Assembly (NCBI GenBank): GCA_949126835.1
Contig: CASBPS010000186.1
Location: 449,001 to 513,000 of the forward strand
From: Anisus vortex
Lineage: Eukaryota; Mollusca; Gastropoda; Planorbidae
DNA: 64,000 nucleotides
Direction of reading: 5' to 3'
Part shown: positions 12,388-26,117 of the stretch, piece after piece
How positions within the stretch are numbered: position 1 is the stretch's first letter
How the letters are laid out: each line of letters starts with the position of its first letter
Program-made: the position numbers and the translations under genes
Notes under the pieces: generated by a model
Seen by the model: only the letters and a program-made list of their open reading frames with translations
Databases searched by the model: none
Told to the model about the DNA's origin: nothing

Positions 12388-12645
12388 TCTATAATAAAAG
12401 AGGCTAGCTGCCTAACTACAATGTCCCACATAGTCTTTAATAAAAGAGGCTAGCTGCCTAACTACAATGTCCCACATAGTCTATAAAAAAGAAGCTAGCT
12501 GCCTAACGACAATGTCCCACATAGTCTATAATAAAAGAGGCTAGCTGCCTAACTACAATGTCCCACATAGTCTATAATAAAAGAAGCTAGTTGCCTAACT
12601 ACAATGTCCCACATAGTCTATAATAAAAGAGGCTAGCTGCCTAAC
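12388..12645 (+). repeat. Right copy of the 300-bp displaced duplication; restart of A sequence after the patch
   Basis: Satellite resumes with TCTATAATAAAAG immediately after the telomere-like bases and repeats the A segment found at 12088-12345. The order after the patch therefore goes back by about six monomers rather than forward. This means the patch joins two overlapping A fragments, as expected from a tandem duplication, sister-chromatid exchange or end-joining between homologous arrays. At about 12650 it passes into a C-type block. Confidence 0.92.
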
Positions 12646-12649
12646 TACA

Positions 12650-14580
12650 ATGTCCCACTATAGTCTATAATAAAAGAGGCTAGCTGCCTAACTACAATGT
12701 CCCACTATAGTCTATAATAAAAGAGGCTAGCTGCCTAACTACAATGTCCCACATAGTCTATAATAAAAGAGGCTAGCTGCCTAACTAAAATATCCCTTAT
12801 GGTCTATAATAAAAGAGGCTAGCTGCCTAACTACAATGTCCCACATAGTCTATAATAAAAGAGGCTAGCTGCCTAACTACAATGTCCCACATAGTCTATA
12901 ATAAAAGAGGCTAGCTGCCTAACTACAATGTCCCACATAGTTTATAATAAAAGAGGCTAGCTGCCTAACTACAATGTCCCACATAGTTTATAATAAAACA
13001 GGCTAGCTGCGTTACTACAATGTCCTACATAGTCTATAATAAAAGAGGCTAGCTGCCTAAATACAATGTCCCACATAATCTATAATAAAAGAGGCTAGCT
13101 GCCTAACTACAATGTCCCACATAGTCTATAATAAAAGAGGCTAGCTGCCTAACTACAATGTCCCACATAGTCTATAATAAAAGAGGCTAGCTGCCTAACT
13201 ACAATGTCCTACATAGTCTATAATAACAGAGGCTAGCTGCCTAACTACAATGTCCCACATAGTCTATAATAAAAGAGGCTAGCTGTCTAAATACCATGTC
13301 CCACATAGTCTATAATGAAAGAGGCTAGCTGCCTAACTACAATGTCCCACATAGTCTATAATAAAAGAGGCTAGCTGCCTAACTACAATGTCCCACATAG
13401 TCTATAATAAAAGAGGCTAGCTGCCTAACTATAATGTCCCACATAGTCTATAATAAAAGAGGCTAGCTGCCTAACTACAATGTCCCACATAGTCTATAAT
13501 AAAAGAAGCTAGCTGCCTAACTACAATGTCCCACATAGTCTATAATAAAAGAGGCTAGCTGCCTAACTACAATGTCCCACATAGTCTATAATAAAAGAGG
13601 CTAGCTGTCTAACTACAATGTCCCACATAGTCTATAATAAAAGAGGCTAGCTGCCTAACTACAATGTCCTACATAGTCTATAATAAAAGAGGCTAGCTGC
13701 CTAACTACAATGTCCTACATAGTCTATAATAAAAGAGGCTAGCTGCCTAACTACAATGTCCCACATAGTCTATAATAAAAGTAGCTAGCTGCCTTACTAC
13801 AATGTCCTACATAGTCTATAATAAAAGAGGCTAGCTGCCTAAATACAATGTCCCACATAATCTATAATAAAAGAGGCTAGCTGCCTAACTACAATGTCCC
13901 ACATAGTCTATAATAAAAGAGGCTAGCTGCCTAACTACAATGTCCTACATAGTCTATAATAAAAGAGGCTAGCTTCCTAACTACAATGTCCCACATAGTC
14001 TATAATAAAAGAGGCTAGCTGCCTAACTACAATGTCCCACATAGTCTTTAATAAAAGAGGCTAGCTGCCTAAATACAATGTCCCACATAGTCTATAATAA
14101 AAGAGGCTAGCTGCCTAGCTACAATGTCCCACATAGTCTATAATAAAAGAGGCTAGCTGCCTAACTACAATGTCCCACTATAGTCTATAATAAAAGAGGC
14201 TAGCTGCCTAACTACAATGTCCCACATAGTCTATAATAAAAGAGGCTAGCTGCCTAACTAAAATATCCCTTATGGTCTATAATAAAAGAGGCTAGCTGCC
14301 TAACTACAATGTCCCACATAGTCTATAATAAAAGAGGCTAGCTGCCTAACTACAATGTCCCACATAGTCTATAATAAAAGAGGCTAGCTGCCTAACTACA
14401 ATGTCCCACATAGTTTATAATAAAAGAGGCTAGCTGCCTAACTACAATGTCCCACATAGTCTATAATAAAAGAGGCTAGCTGCCTAACTACAATGTCCCA
14501 CATAGTCTATAATAAAAGAGGCTAGCTGCCTAACTACAATGTCCCACATAGTTTATAATAAAAGAGGCTAGCTGCCTAAC
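12650..14580 (+). repeat. Satellite block C, copy 2
   Basis: The block aligns with 7.8-9.7 kb at a shift of 4862 bp (AAATATCCCT 7926/12788 and 9399/14261; GTAGCTAGCT 8919/13781). Its own two AAATATCCCT monomers are 1473 bp apart, repeating the higher-order spacing of C1. Private changes include AAAACAGGCTAGC near 12986. It passes without a break into B-type sequence. Confidence 0.83.
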
Positions 14581-15886
14581 TACAATGTCCCACATAGTCT
14601 ATAATAAAAGAGGCTAGCTGCCTAACTACAATGTCCCACTATAGTCTATAATAAAAAAGGCTAGCTGCCTAACTACAATGTCCCACATAGTCTATAATAA
14701 AAGAGGCTAGCTGCCTAACTACAATGTCCCACATAGTCTATAATAAAAGAAGCTAGCTGCCTAACTACAATGTCCCACATAGTCTATAATAAAAGAGGCT
14801 AGCTGCCTAACTACAATGTCCTACATAGTCTATAATAAAAGAGGCTAGCTGCCTAACTACAATGTCCTACATAGTCTATAATAAAAGAGGCTAGCTGCCT
14901 AACTACAATGTCCCACATAGTCTATAATAAAAGAGGCTAGCTGCCTAACTACAATGTCCCACTATAGTCTATAATAAAAAAGGCTAGCTGCCTAACTACA
15001 ATGTCCCACATAGTCTATAATAAAAGAGGCTAGCTGCCTAACTACAATGTCCTACATAGTCTATAATAAAAGAGGCTAGCTGCCTAACTACAATGTCCCA
15101 CATAGTCTATAATGAAAGAGGCTAGCTGCCTAACTACAATGTCCCACATAGTCTATAATAAAAGAGGCTAGCTGCCTAAATACAATGTCCCACATAGTCT
15201 ATAATAAAATAGGCTAGCTGCCTAACTACAATGTCCCACATAGTCTATAATAAAAGAGGCTAGCTGCCTAACTACAATGTCCCACTATAGTCTATAATAA
15301 AAAAGGCTAGCTGCCTAACTACAATGTCCCACATAGTCTATAATAAAAGAGGCTAGCTGCCTAACTACAATGTCCCACATAGTCTATAATAAAAGAGGCT
15401 AGCTGCCTAACTACAATGTCCCACATAGTCTATAATAAAAGAGGCTAGCTGCCTAACTACAATGTCCCACATAGTCTTTAATAAAAAAGGCTAGCTGCCT
15501 AACTACAATGTCCCACATAGTCTATAATAAAAGAGGCTAGCTGCCTCACGACAATGTCCCACATAGTCTATAATAAAAGAGGCTAGATGCCTAACTACAA
15601 TGTCCCACATAGTCTATAATAAAAAAGGCTAGCTGCCTAACTACAATGTCCCACTATAGTCTATAATAAAAAAGGCTAGCTGCCTAACTTCAATGTCCCA
15701 CATAGTCTATAATAAAAGAGGCTAGCTGCCTAACTACAATGTCCAACTATAGTCTATAATAAAAGAGGCTAGCTGCCTAACTACAATGTCCCACATAGTC
15801 TATAATAAAAGAGGCTAGCTGCCTAACTACAATGTCCCACATAGTCTATAATAAAAGAGGCTAGCTACCTAAATACAATGTCCCAC
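14581..15886 (+). repeat. Satellite block B, copy 2, shortened
   Basis: The order follows B1, but the shift falls from 4862 to 4724 bp between about 15050 and 15110, a loss of exactly three monomers that include the GCAATG variant. CTCACGACAATG is at 15545. The end is shortened: after the TCCAACTATAG monomer only a few units remain before the next A start at 15887, whereas B1 carries the CACATAATC, AACAACAATG and TTCCTAAC monomers there. Confidence 0.78.
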
Positions 15887-17480
15887 TATAGTATATAATA
15901 AAAAAGGCTAGCTGCCTAACTACAATGTCCCACATAGTCTATATTAAAAGAGGCTAGCTGCCTAACTACAATGTCCCACATAGTCTATAATAAAAGAGGC
16001 TAGCTGCATAACTACAATGTCCCACATAGTCTATAATAAAAGAGGCTAGCTGCCTAACTACAATGTCCCACATAGTCTTTAATAAAAGAGGCTAGCTGCC
16101 TAACTACAATGTCCCACATAGTCTATAATAAAAGAGGCTAGCTGCCTAAATACAATGTCCCACTATAGTATATAATAAAAAAGGCTAGCTGCCTAACTAC
16201 AATGTCCCACATAGTCTATATTAAAAGAGGCTAGCTGCCTAACTACAATGTCCCACATAGTCTATAATAAAAGAGGCTAGCTGCATAACTACAATGTCCC
16301 ACATAGTCTATAATAAAAGAGGCTAGCTGCCTAACTACAATGTCCTACATAGTCTATAATAAAAGAGGCTAGCTGCATAACTACAATGTCCCCCATAGTC
16401 TATAATAAAAGAGGCTAGCTGCCTAACTACAATGTCCTACATAGTCTATAATAAAAGAGGCTAGCTGCCTAACTACAATGGCCCACATAGTCTATAATAA
16501 AAGAGGCTAGCTGCCTAACTACAATGTCCCACATAGTCTATAATAAAAGAGGCTAGCTGCCTAACTACAATGTCCCACATAGTCTATAATAAAAGAGGCT
16601 AGCTGCCTAACTACAATGTCCCACATAGTCTTTAATAAAAGAGGCTAGCCGCCTAACTACAATGTCCCACATAGTCTATAAAAAAGAAGCTAGCTGCCTA
16701 ACGACAATGTCCCACATAGTCTATAATAAAAGAGGCTAGCTGCCTAACTACAATGTCCCACATAGTCTATAATAAAAGAAGCTAGCTGCCTAACTACAAT
16801 GTCCCACATAGTCTATAATAAAAGAGGCTAGCTGCCTAACTACAATGTCCTACATAGTCTATAATAAAAGAGGCTAGCTGCCTAACTACAATGTCCTACA
16901 TAGTCTATAATAAAAGAGGCTAGCTGCCTAACTACAATGTCCCACATAGTCTATAATAAAAGAGGCTAGCTGCCTAACTACAATGTCCCACTATAGTCTA
17001 TAATAAAAAAGGCTAGCTGCCTAACTACAATGTCCCACATAGTCTATATTAAAAGAGGCTAGCTGTCTAACTACAATGTCCCACATAGTCTATAATAAAA
17101 GAGGCTAGCTGCATAACTACAATGTCCCACATATTCTATAATAAAAGAGGCTAGCTGCCTAACTACAATGTCCTACATAGTCTATAATAAAAGAGGCTAG
17201 CTGCATAACTACAATGTCACACATAGTCTATAATAAAAGAGGCTAGCTGTCTAACTACAATGTCCCACATAGTCTATAATAAAAGAGGCTAGCTGCCTAA
17301 CTACAATGTCCCACATAGTCTATAGTAAAAGAGGCTAGCTGCCTAACTACATTGTCCCACATAGTCTATAATAAAAGAAGCTAGCTGCCTAACTATAATG
17401 TCCCACATAGTCTATAATAAAAGAGGCTAGATGTCTAACTACAATGTCCCACATAGTCTATAATAAAAGAGGCTAGCTGC
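15887..17480 (+). repeat. Satellite block A, copy 3, with a stuttered start
   Basis: The A-start monomer TATAGTATAT appears twice, at 15887 and 16164, 277 bp apart (six monomers plus one base). The first run stops after a few units with CTTTAATAAAAG and restarts. The second run continues in A order past GTCTATAAAA at 16674, with private changes such as CCCCCATAG near 16390 and GCTAGCCGCC near 16645. It ends near 17480, where it joins C-type sequence through the shared ATAATG...GCTAGATGTC monomers. Confidence 0.78.
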
Positions 17481-19712
17481 CTAACTACAATGTCCCACTA
17501 TAGTCTATAATAAAAGAGGCTAGCTGCCTAACTACAATGTCCCACATAGTCTATAATAAAAGAGGCTAGCTGCCTAACTAAAATATCCCTTATGGTCTAT
17601 AATAAAAGAGGCTAGCTGCCTAACTACAATGTCCCACATAGTCTATAATAAAAGAGGCTAGATGCCTAACTACAATGTCCCACATAGTCTATAATAAAAG
17701 AGGCTAGCTGCCTAACTACAATGTCCCACATAGTTTATAATAAAAGAGGCTAGCTGCCTAACTACAATGTCCCACATAGTCTATAATAAAAGAGGCTAGC
17801 TGCCTAACTACAATGTCCCACATAGTCTATAATAAAAGAGGCTAGCTGCCTAACTACAATTTCCCACATAGTTTATAATAAAAGAGGCTAGCTGCCTAAC
17901 TACAATGTCCCACATAGTCTATAATAAAAGAGGCTAGCTGCCTAACTACAATGTCCCACTATAGTCTATAATAAAAAAGGCTAGCTGCCTAACTACAATG
18001 TCCCACATAGTCTATAATAAAAGAGGCTAGCTGCCTAACTACAATGTCCCACATAGTCTATAATAAAAGAAGCTAGCTGCCTAACTACAATGTCCCACAT
18101 AGTCTATAATAAAAGAGGCTAGCTGCCTAACTACAATGTCCTACATAGTCTATAATAAAAGAGGCTAGCTGCCTAACTACAATGTCCTACATAGTCTATA
18201 ATAAAAGAGGCTAGCTGCCTAACTACAATGTCCCACATAGTCTATAATAAAAGAGGCTAGCTGCCTAACTACAATGTCCCACTATAGTCTATAATAAAAA
18301 AGGCTAGCTGCCTAACTACAATGTCCCACATAGTCTATAATAAAAGAGGCTAGCTGCCTAACTACAATGTCCTACATAGTCTATAATAAAAGAGGCTAGC
18401 TGCCTAAATACAATGTCCCACATAATCTATAATAAAATAGGCTAGCTGCCTAACTGCAATGTCCCAAATAGTCTATAATAAAAGAGGCTAGCTTCCTAAC
18501 TACAATGTCCTACATAGTCTATAATAAAAGAGGCTAGCTGCCTAACTACAATGTCCCACATAGTCTATAATAAAAGAGGCTAGCTGCCTAACTACAATGT
18601 CCCACATAGTCTATAATAAAAGAGGCTAGCTGCCTAAATACAATGTCCCACATAGTCTATAATAAAATAGGCTAGCTGCCTAACTACAATGTCCCACATA
18701 GTCTATAATAAAAGAGGCTAGCTGCCTAACTACAATGTCCCACTATAGTCTATAATAAAAAAGGCTAGCTGCCTAACTACAATGTCCCACATAGTCTATA
18801 ATAAAAGAGGCTAGCTGCCTAACTACAATATCCCACATAGTCTATAATAAAAGAGGCTAGCTGCCTAACTACAATGTCCCACATAGTCTATAATAAAAGA
18901 GGCTAGCTGCCTAACTACAATGTCCCACATAGTCTTTAATAAAAAAGGCTAGCTGCCTAACTACAATGTCCCACATAGTCTATAATAAAAGAGGCTAGCT
19001 GCCTCACGACAATGTCCCACATAGTCTATAATAAAAGAGGCTAGATGCCTAACTACAATGTCCCACATAGTCTATAATAAAAAAGGCTAGCTGCCTAACT
19101 ACAATGTCCCACTATAGTCTATAATAAAAAAGGCTAGCTGCCTAACTTCAATGTCCCACATAGTCTATAATAAAAGAGGCTAGCTGCCTAACTACAATGT
19201 CCCACATAGTCTATAATAAAAGAGGCTAGCTGCCTAACTACAATGTCCAACTATAGTCTATAATAAAAGAGGCTAGCTGCCTAACTACAATGTCCCACAT
19301 AGTCTATAATAAAAGAGGCTAGCTGCCTAACTACAATGTCCCACATAGTCTATAATAAAAGAGGCTAGCTGCCTAACTACAATGTCCCACATAGTCTATA
19401 ATAAAAGAGGCTAGCTGCCTAACTACAATGTCCCACATAATCTATAATAAAAGAGGCTAGCTGCCTAACAACAATGTCCCACATAGTCTATAATAAAAGA
19501 GGCTAGCTGCCTAAATACAATGTCCCACATAGTCTATAATAAAAGAGGCTAGCTGCCTAACTACAATGTCCCACATAGTCTATAATAAAAGAGGCTAGCT
19601 TCCTAACTACAATGTCCCACATAGTCTTTAATAAAAGAGGCTAGCTGCCTAACTACAATGTCCCACATAGTCTATAATAAAAGAGGCTAGCTGCCTAACT
19701 ACAATGTCCCAC
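17481..19712 (+). repeat. Satellite blocks C (partial) and B, copy 3
   Basis: The segment copies 9.30-11.53 kb at a constant shift of 8182 bp: AAATATCCCT 17581, GTCCCACTAT 17953, CTCACGAC 19003, next A start 19713. Only the tail of C is present (about 17481-17900); the rest is B. Small private changes include CTACAATTTCCC near 17856 and CAATATCCCAC near 18826. The latter is shared with 25230 and 28367 but not with B1, placing B3, B4 and B5 in one lineage. Confidence 0.84.
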
Positions 19713-22700
19713 TATAGTATATAATAAAAAAGGCTAGCTGCCTAACTACAATGTCCCACATAGTCTATATTAAAAGAGGCTAGCTGCCTAACTACAATGT
19801 CCCACATAGTCTATAATAAAAGAGGCAAGCTGCATAACTACAATGCCCCACATAGTCTATAATAAAAGAGGCTAGCTGCCTAACTACAATGTCCTACATA
19901 GTCTATAATAAAAGAGGCTAGCTGCATAACTACAATGTCCCACATAGTCTATAATAAAAGAGGCTAGCTGCCTAACTACAATGTCCTACATAGTCTATAA
20001 TAAAAGAGGCTAGCTGCCTAACTACAATGGCCCACATAGTCTATAATAAAAGAGGCTAGCTGCCTAACTACAATGTCCCACATAGTCTATAATAAAAGAG
20101 GCTAGCTGCCTAACTACAATGTCCCACATAGTCTATAATAAAAGAGGCTAGCTGCCTAACTACAATGTCCCACATAGTCTTTAATAAAAGAGGCTAGCTG
20201 CCTAACTACAATGTCCCACATAGTCTATAAAAAAGAAGCTAGCTGCCTAACGACAATGTCCCACATAGTCTATAATAAAAGAGGCTAGCTGCCTAACTAC
20301 AATGTCCCACATAGTCTATAATAAAAGAAGCTAGCTGCCTAACTACAATGTCCCACATAGTCTATAATAAAAGAGGCTAGCTGCCTAACTACAATGTCCT
20401 ACATAGTCTATAATAAAAGAGGCTAGCTGCCTAACTACAATGTCCTACATAGTCTATAATAAAAGAGGCTAGCTGCCTAACTACAATGTCCCACATAGTC
20501 TATAATAAAAGAGGCTAGCTGCCTAACTACAATGTCCCACTATAGTCTATAATAAAAGAGGCTAGCTGTCTAACTACAATGTCCCACATAGTCTATAATA
20601 AAAGAGGCTAGCTGCATAACTACAATGTCCCACATATTCTATAATAAAAGAGGCTAGCTAACTAACTACAATGTCCTACATAGTCTATAATAAAAGAGGC
20701 TAGCTGCATAACTACAATGTCACACATAGTCTATAATAAAAGAGGCTAGCTGTCTAACTACAATGTCCCACATAGTCTATAATAAAAGAGGCTAGCTGCC
20801 GAACTACAATGTTCCACATAGTCTATAGTAAAAGAGGCTAGCTGCCTAACTACATTGTCCCACATAGTCTATAATAAAAGAAGCTAGCTGCCTAACTATA
20901 ATGTCCCACATAGTCTATAATAAAAGAGGCTAGATGTCTAACTACAATGTCCCACATAGTCTATAATAAAAGAGGCTAGCTGCCTAACTACAATGTCCTA
21001 CATAGTCTATAATAAAAGAGGCTAGCTGCCTACCTACAATGTCCTACATAGTCTATAATAAATGAGGCTAGCTGCCTAACTACAATGTCCCACATAGTCT
21101 ATAATAAAAGAGGCTAGCTGCCTAACTACAATGTCCCACATAGTCTTTAATAAAAGAGGCTAGCTGCCTAACTACAATGTCCCACATAGTCTATAATAAA
21201 AGAGGCTAGCTGCCTAACGACAATGTCCCACATAGTCTATAATAAAAGAGGCTAGCTGCCTAACTACAATGTCCCACATAGTCTATAATGAAAGAGGCTA
21301 GCTGCCTAAATACAATGTCCCACATAGTCTATAATAAAAGAGGCTAGCTGCCTAACTACAATGTCCCACAAAGTCTATAATAAAAGAGGCTAACTGCCTA
21401 ACTACAATGTCCCACTATAGTCTATAATAAAAAAGGCTAGCTGCCTAACTACAATGTCCCACATAATCTATAATAAAAGAGGCTAGCTGCCTAACTACAA
21501 TGTCCTTCATAGTCTATAATAAAAGAGGCTAGCTGCCTAACTACAATGTCCCACATAGTCTATAATAAAAGAGGCTAGCTGCCTAACTACAATGTCCCAC
21601 ATAGTCTATAATAAAAGAGGCTAGCTGCCTAACTACAATGTCCCACTATAGTCTATAATAAAAAAGGCTAGCTGCCTAACTACAATGTCCCACATAGTCT
21701 ATAATAAAAGAGGCTAGCTGCCTAACTACAATGTCTTACATAGTTTATAATAAAAGAGGCTAGCTGCCTAACTACAATGTCCTACATAGTCTATAATAAA
21801 AGAGGCTAGCTGCCTAACTACAATGTCCCACATAGTCTATAATAAAAGAGGCTAGCTGCCTAACTACAATGTCCTTCATAGTCTATAATAAAAGAGTCTA
21901 GCTCCTTAAATACAATGTCCCACATAATCTATAATAAAATAGGCTAGCTGCCTAACTACAATGTCCCACATAGTCTATAATAAAAGAGGCTAGCTGCCTA
22001 ACTACAATGTCGTACATAGTCTATAATAAAAGAGGCTAGCTGCCTAACTACAATGTCCCACATAGTCTATAATAAAAGAGGCTAGCTGCCTAACTACAAT
22101 GTCCCACATAGTCTATAATAAAAGAGACTAGCTGCCTAACTACAATGCCCCACTATAGTCTATAATAAAAGAGGCTAGCTGCCTAACTACAATGTCCCAC
22201 ATAGTCTATAATAAAAGAGGCTAGCTGCCTAACTACAATGTCCCACATAGTCTATAATAAAAGAGGCTAGCTGCCTAACTACAATGTCCCACATAGTCTA
22301 TAATAAAAGAGGCTAGCTGCCTAACTACAATGTCCCACATAGTCTATAATAAAAGAGGCTAGCTGCCTAACTACAATGTCCCACATAGTCTATAATAAAA
22401 GAGGCTAGCTGCCTAACTACAATGTCCCACATAGTCTATAATAAAAGAGGCTAGCTGCCTAACTACAATGTCCCATTAAGTCTATAATAAAAGAGGCTAG
22501 CTGCCTAACTACAATGTCCCACAGAGTCTTTAATAAAAGAGGCTAGCTGCCTAACTACAATGTCCCACTATAGTCTATAATAAAAAAGGCTAGCTGCCTA
22601 ACTACAATGTCCCACATAGTCTATATTAAAAGAGGCTAGCTGCCTAACTACAATGTCCCACATAGTCTATAATAAAAGAGGCTAGCTGCCTAACTACAAT

Positions 22701-25035
22701 GTCCCACATAGTCTATAATAAAAGAGGCTAGCTGCCTAACTACAATGTCCCACATAGTCTTTAATAAAAGAGGCTAGCTGCCTAACTACAATGTCCCACA
22801 TAGTCTATAAAAAAGAAGCTAGCTGCCTAACGACAATGTCCCACATAGTCTATAATAAAAGAGGCTAGCTGCCTAACTACAATGTCCCACATAGTCTATA
22901 ATAAAAGAAGCTAGCTGCCTAACTACAATGTCCCACATAGTCTATAATAAAAGAGGCTAGCTGCCTAACTACAATGTCCTACATAGTCTATAATAAAAGA
23001 GGCTAGCTGCCTAACTACAATGTCCTACATAGTCTATAATAAAAGAGGCTAGCTGCCTAACTACAATGTCCCACATAGTCTATAATAAAAGAGGCTAGCT
23101 GCCTAACTACAATGTCCCACTATAGTCTATAATAAAAAAGGCTAGCTGCCTAACTACAATGTCCCACATAGTCTATATTAAAAGAGGCTAGCTGTCTAAC
23201 TACAATGTCCCACATAGTCTATAATAAAAGAGGCTAGCTGCATAACTACAATGTCCCACATATTCTATAATAAAAGAGGCTAGCTGCCTAACTACAATGT
23301 CCTACATAGTCTATAATAAAAGAGGCTAGCTGCATAACTACAATGTCACACATAGTCTATAATAAAAGAGGCTAGCTGTCTAACTACAATGTCCCACATA
23401 GTCTATAATAAAAGAGGCTAGCTGCCTAACTACAATGTCCCACATAGTCTATAGTAAAAGAGGCTAGCTGCCTAACTACATTGTCCCACATAGTCTATAA
23501 TAAAAGAAGCTAGCTGCCTAACTATAATGTCCCACATAGTCTATAATAAAAGAGGCTAGATGTCTAACTACAATGTCCCACATAGTCTATAATAAAAGAG
23601 GCTAGCTGCCTAACTACAATGTCCTACATAGTCTATAATAAAAGAGGCTAGCTGCCTACCTACAATGTCCTACATAGTCTATAATAAATGAGGCTAGCTG
23701 CCTAACTACAATGTCCCACATAGTCTATAATAAAAGAGGCTAGCTGCCTAACTACAATGTCCCACATAGTCTTTAATAAAAGAGGCTAGCTGCCTAACTA
23801 CAATGTCCCACATAGTCTATAATAAAAGAGGCTAGCTGCCTAACGACAATGTCCCACATAGTCTATAATAAAAGAGGCTAGCTGCCTAACTACAATGTCC
23901 CACATAGTCTATAATGAAAGAGGCAAGCTGCCTAAATACAATGTCCCCCATAGTCTATAATAAAAGAGGCTAACTGCCTAACTACAATGTCCCACTATAG
24001 TCTATAATAAAAAAGGCTAGCTGCCTAACTACAATGTCCCACATAATCTATAAAAAAAGAGGCTAGCTGCCTATCTACAATGTCCTTCATAGTCTATAAT
24101 AAAAGAGGCTAGCTGCCTAACTACAATGTCCCACATAGTCTATAATAAAAGAGGCTAGCTGCCTAACTACAATGTCCCACATAGTCTATAATAAAAGAGG
24201 CTAGCTGCCTAACTACAATGTCCCACTATAGTCTATAATAAAAAAGGCTAGCTGCCTAACTACAATGTCCCACATAGTCTATAATAAAAGAGGCTAGCTG
24301 CCTAACTACAATATCCTACATAGTTTATAATAAAAGAGGCTAGCTGCCTAACTACAATGTCCTACATAGTCTATAATAAAAGAGGCTAGCTGCCTAACTA
24401 CAATGTCCCACATAGTCTATAATAAAAGAGGCTAGCTGCCTAACTACAATGTCCTTCATAGTCTATAATAAAAGAGGCTAGCTGCCTAAATACAATGTCC
24501 CACATAATCTATAATAAAATAGGCTAGCTGCCTAACTACAATGTCCCACATAGTCTATAATAAAAGAGGCTAGCTGCCTAACTACAATGTCGTACATAGT
24601 CTATAATAAAAGAGGCTAGCTGCCTAACTACAATGTCCCACATAGTCTATAATAAAAGAGGCTAGCTGCCTAACTACAATGTCCCACATAGTCTATAATA
24701 AAAGAGGCTAGCTGCCTAACTACAATGCCCCACTATAGTCTATAATAAAAGAGGCTAGCTGCCTAACTACAATGTCCCACATAGTCTATAATAAAAGAGG
24801 CTAGCTGCCTAACTACAATGTCCCACATAGTCTATAATAAAAGAGGCTAGCTGCCTAACTACAATGTCCCATTAAGTCTATAATAAAAGAGGCTAGCTGC
24901 CTAACTACAATGTCCCACATAGTCTATAATAAAAGAGGCTAGCTGCCTAACTACAATGTCCCACATAGTCTATAATAAAAGAGGCTAGCTGCCTAACTAC
25001 AATGTCCCACATAGTCTATAATAAAAGAGGCTAGC
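19713..25035 (+). repeat. Satellite block A, copy 4
   Basis: This is a nearly complete second copy of A1 at 19652/19606 bp, including the internal 2.6-kb duplication (GTCTATAAAA at 20223 and 22803, 2580 bp apart). It carries AGGCAAGCTG (19823) and ATGCCCCAC as in A1 (171). It lost one monomer near 20540, where a TATAGTCTATAATAAAAGAG unit leads straight into GCTGTCTAAC. Towards 24.9-25.0 kb the A1 order ends and a B block begins. Confidence 0.83.
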
Positions 25036-26117
25036 TGCCTAAATACAATGTCCCACATAGTCTATAATAAAATAGGCTAGCTGCCTAACTACAATGTCCC
25101 ACATAGTCTATAATAAAAGAGGCTAGCTGCCTAACTACAATGTCCCACTATAGTCTATAATAAAAAAGGCTAGCTGCCTAACTACAATGTCCCATATAGT
25201 CTATAATAAAAGAGGCTAGCTGCCTAACTACAATATCCCACATAGTCTATAATAAAAGAGGCTAGCTGCCTAACTACAATGTCCCACATAGTCTATAATA
25301 AAAGAGGCTAGCTGCCTAACTACAATGTCCCACATAGTCTTTAATAAAAAAGGCTAGCTGCCTAACTACAATGTCCCACATAGTCTATAATAAAAGAGGC
25401 TAGCTGCCTCACGACAATGTCCCACATAGTCTATAATAAAAGAGGCTAGATGCCTAACTACAATGTCCCACATAGTCTATAATAAAAAAGGCTAGCTGCC
25501 TAACTACAATGTCCCACTATAGTCTATAATAAAAAAGGCTAGCTGCCTAACTTCAATGTCCCACATAGTCTATAATAAAAGAGGCTAGCTGCCTAACTAC
25601 AATGTCCCACATAGTCTATAATAAAAGAGGCTAGCTGCCTAACTACAATGTCCAACTATAGTCTATAATAAAAGAGGCTAGCTGCCTAACTACAATGTCC
25701 CACATAGTCTATAATAAAAGAGGCTAGCTGCCTAACTACAATGTCCCACATAGTCTATAATAAAAGAGGCTAGCTGCCTAACTACAATGTCCCACATAGT
25801 CTATAATAAAAGAGGCTAGCTGCCTAACTACAATGTCCCACATAATCTATAATAAAAGAGGCTAGCTGCCTAACAACAATGTCCCACATAGTCTATAATA
25901 AAAGAGGCTAGCTGCCTAAATACAATGTCCCACATAGTCTATAATAAAAGAGGCTAGCTGCCTAACTACAATGTCCCACATAGTCTATAATAAAAGAGGC
26001 TAGCTTCCTAACTACAATGTCCCACATAGTCTTTAATAAAAGAGGCTAGCTGCCTAACTACAATGTCCCACATAGTCTATAATAAAAGAGGCTAGCTGCC
26101 TAACTACAATGTCCCAC
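25036..26117 (+). repeat. Satellite block B, copy 4 (last 1.1 kb)
   Basis: The segment aligns with 18631-19712 at a shift of 6405 bp (TGCCTAAATA 18631/25036, CTCACGAC 19003/25408). It contains the AATATCCCAC, CTCACGAC, CTTCAATG, TCCAACTATAG and AACAACAATG landmarks in order, and is followed by the A start at 26118. B3+A4 and B4+A5 thus form a tandem super-unit of about 6.4 kb. Confidence 0.84.
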
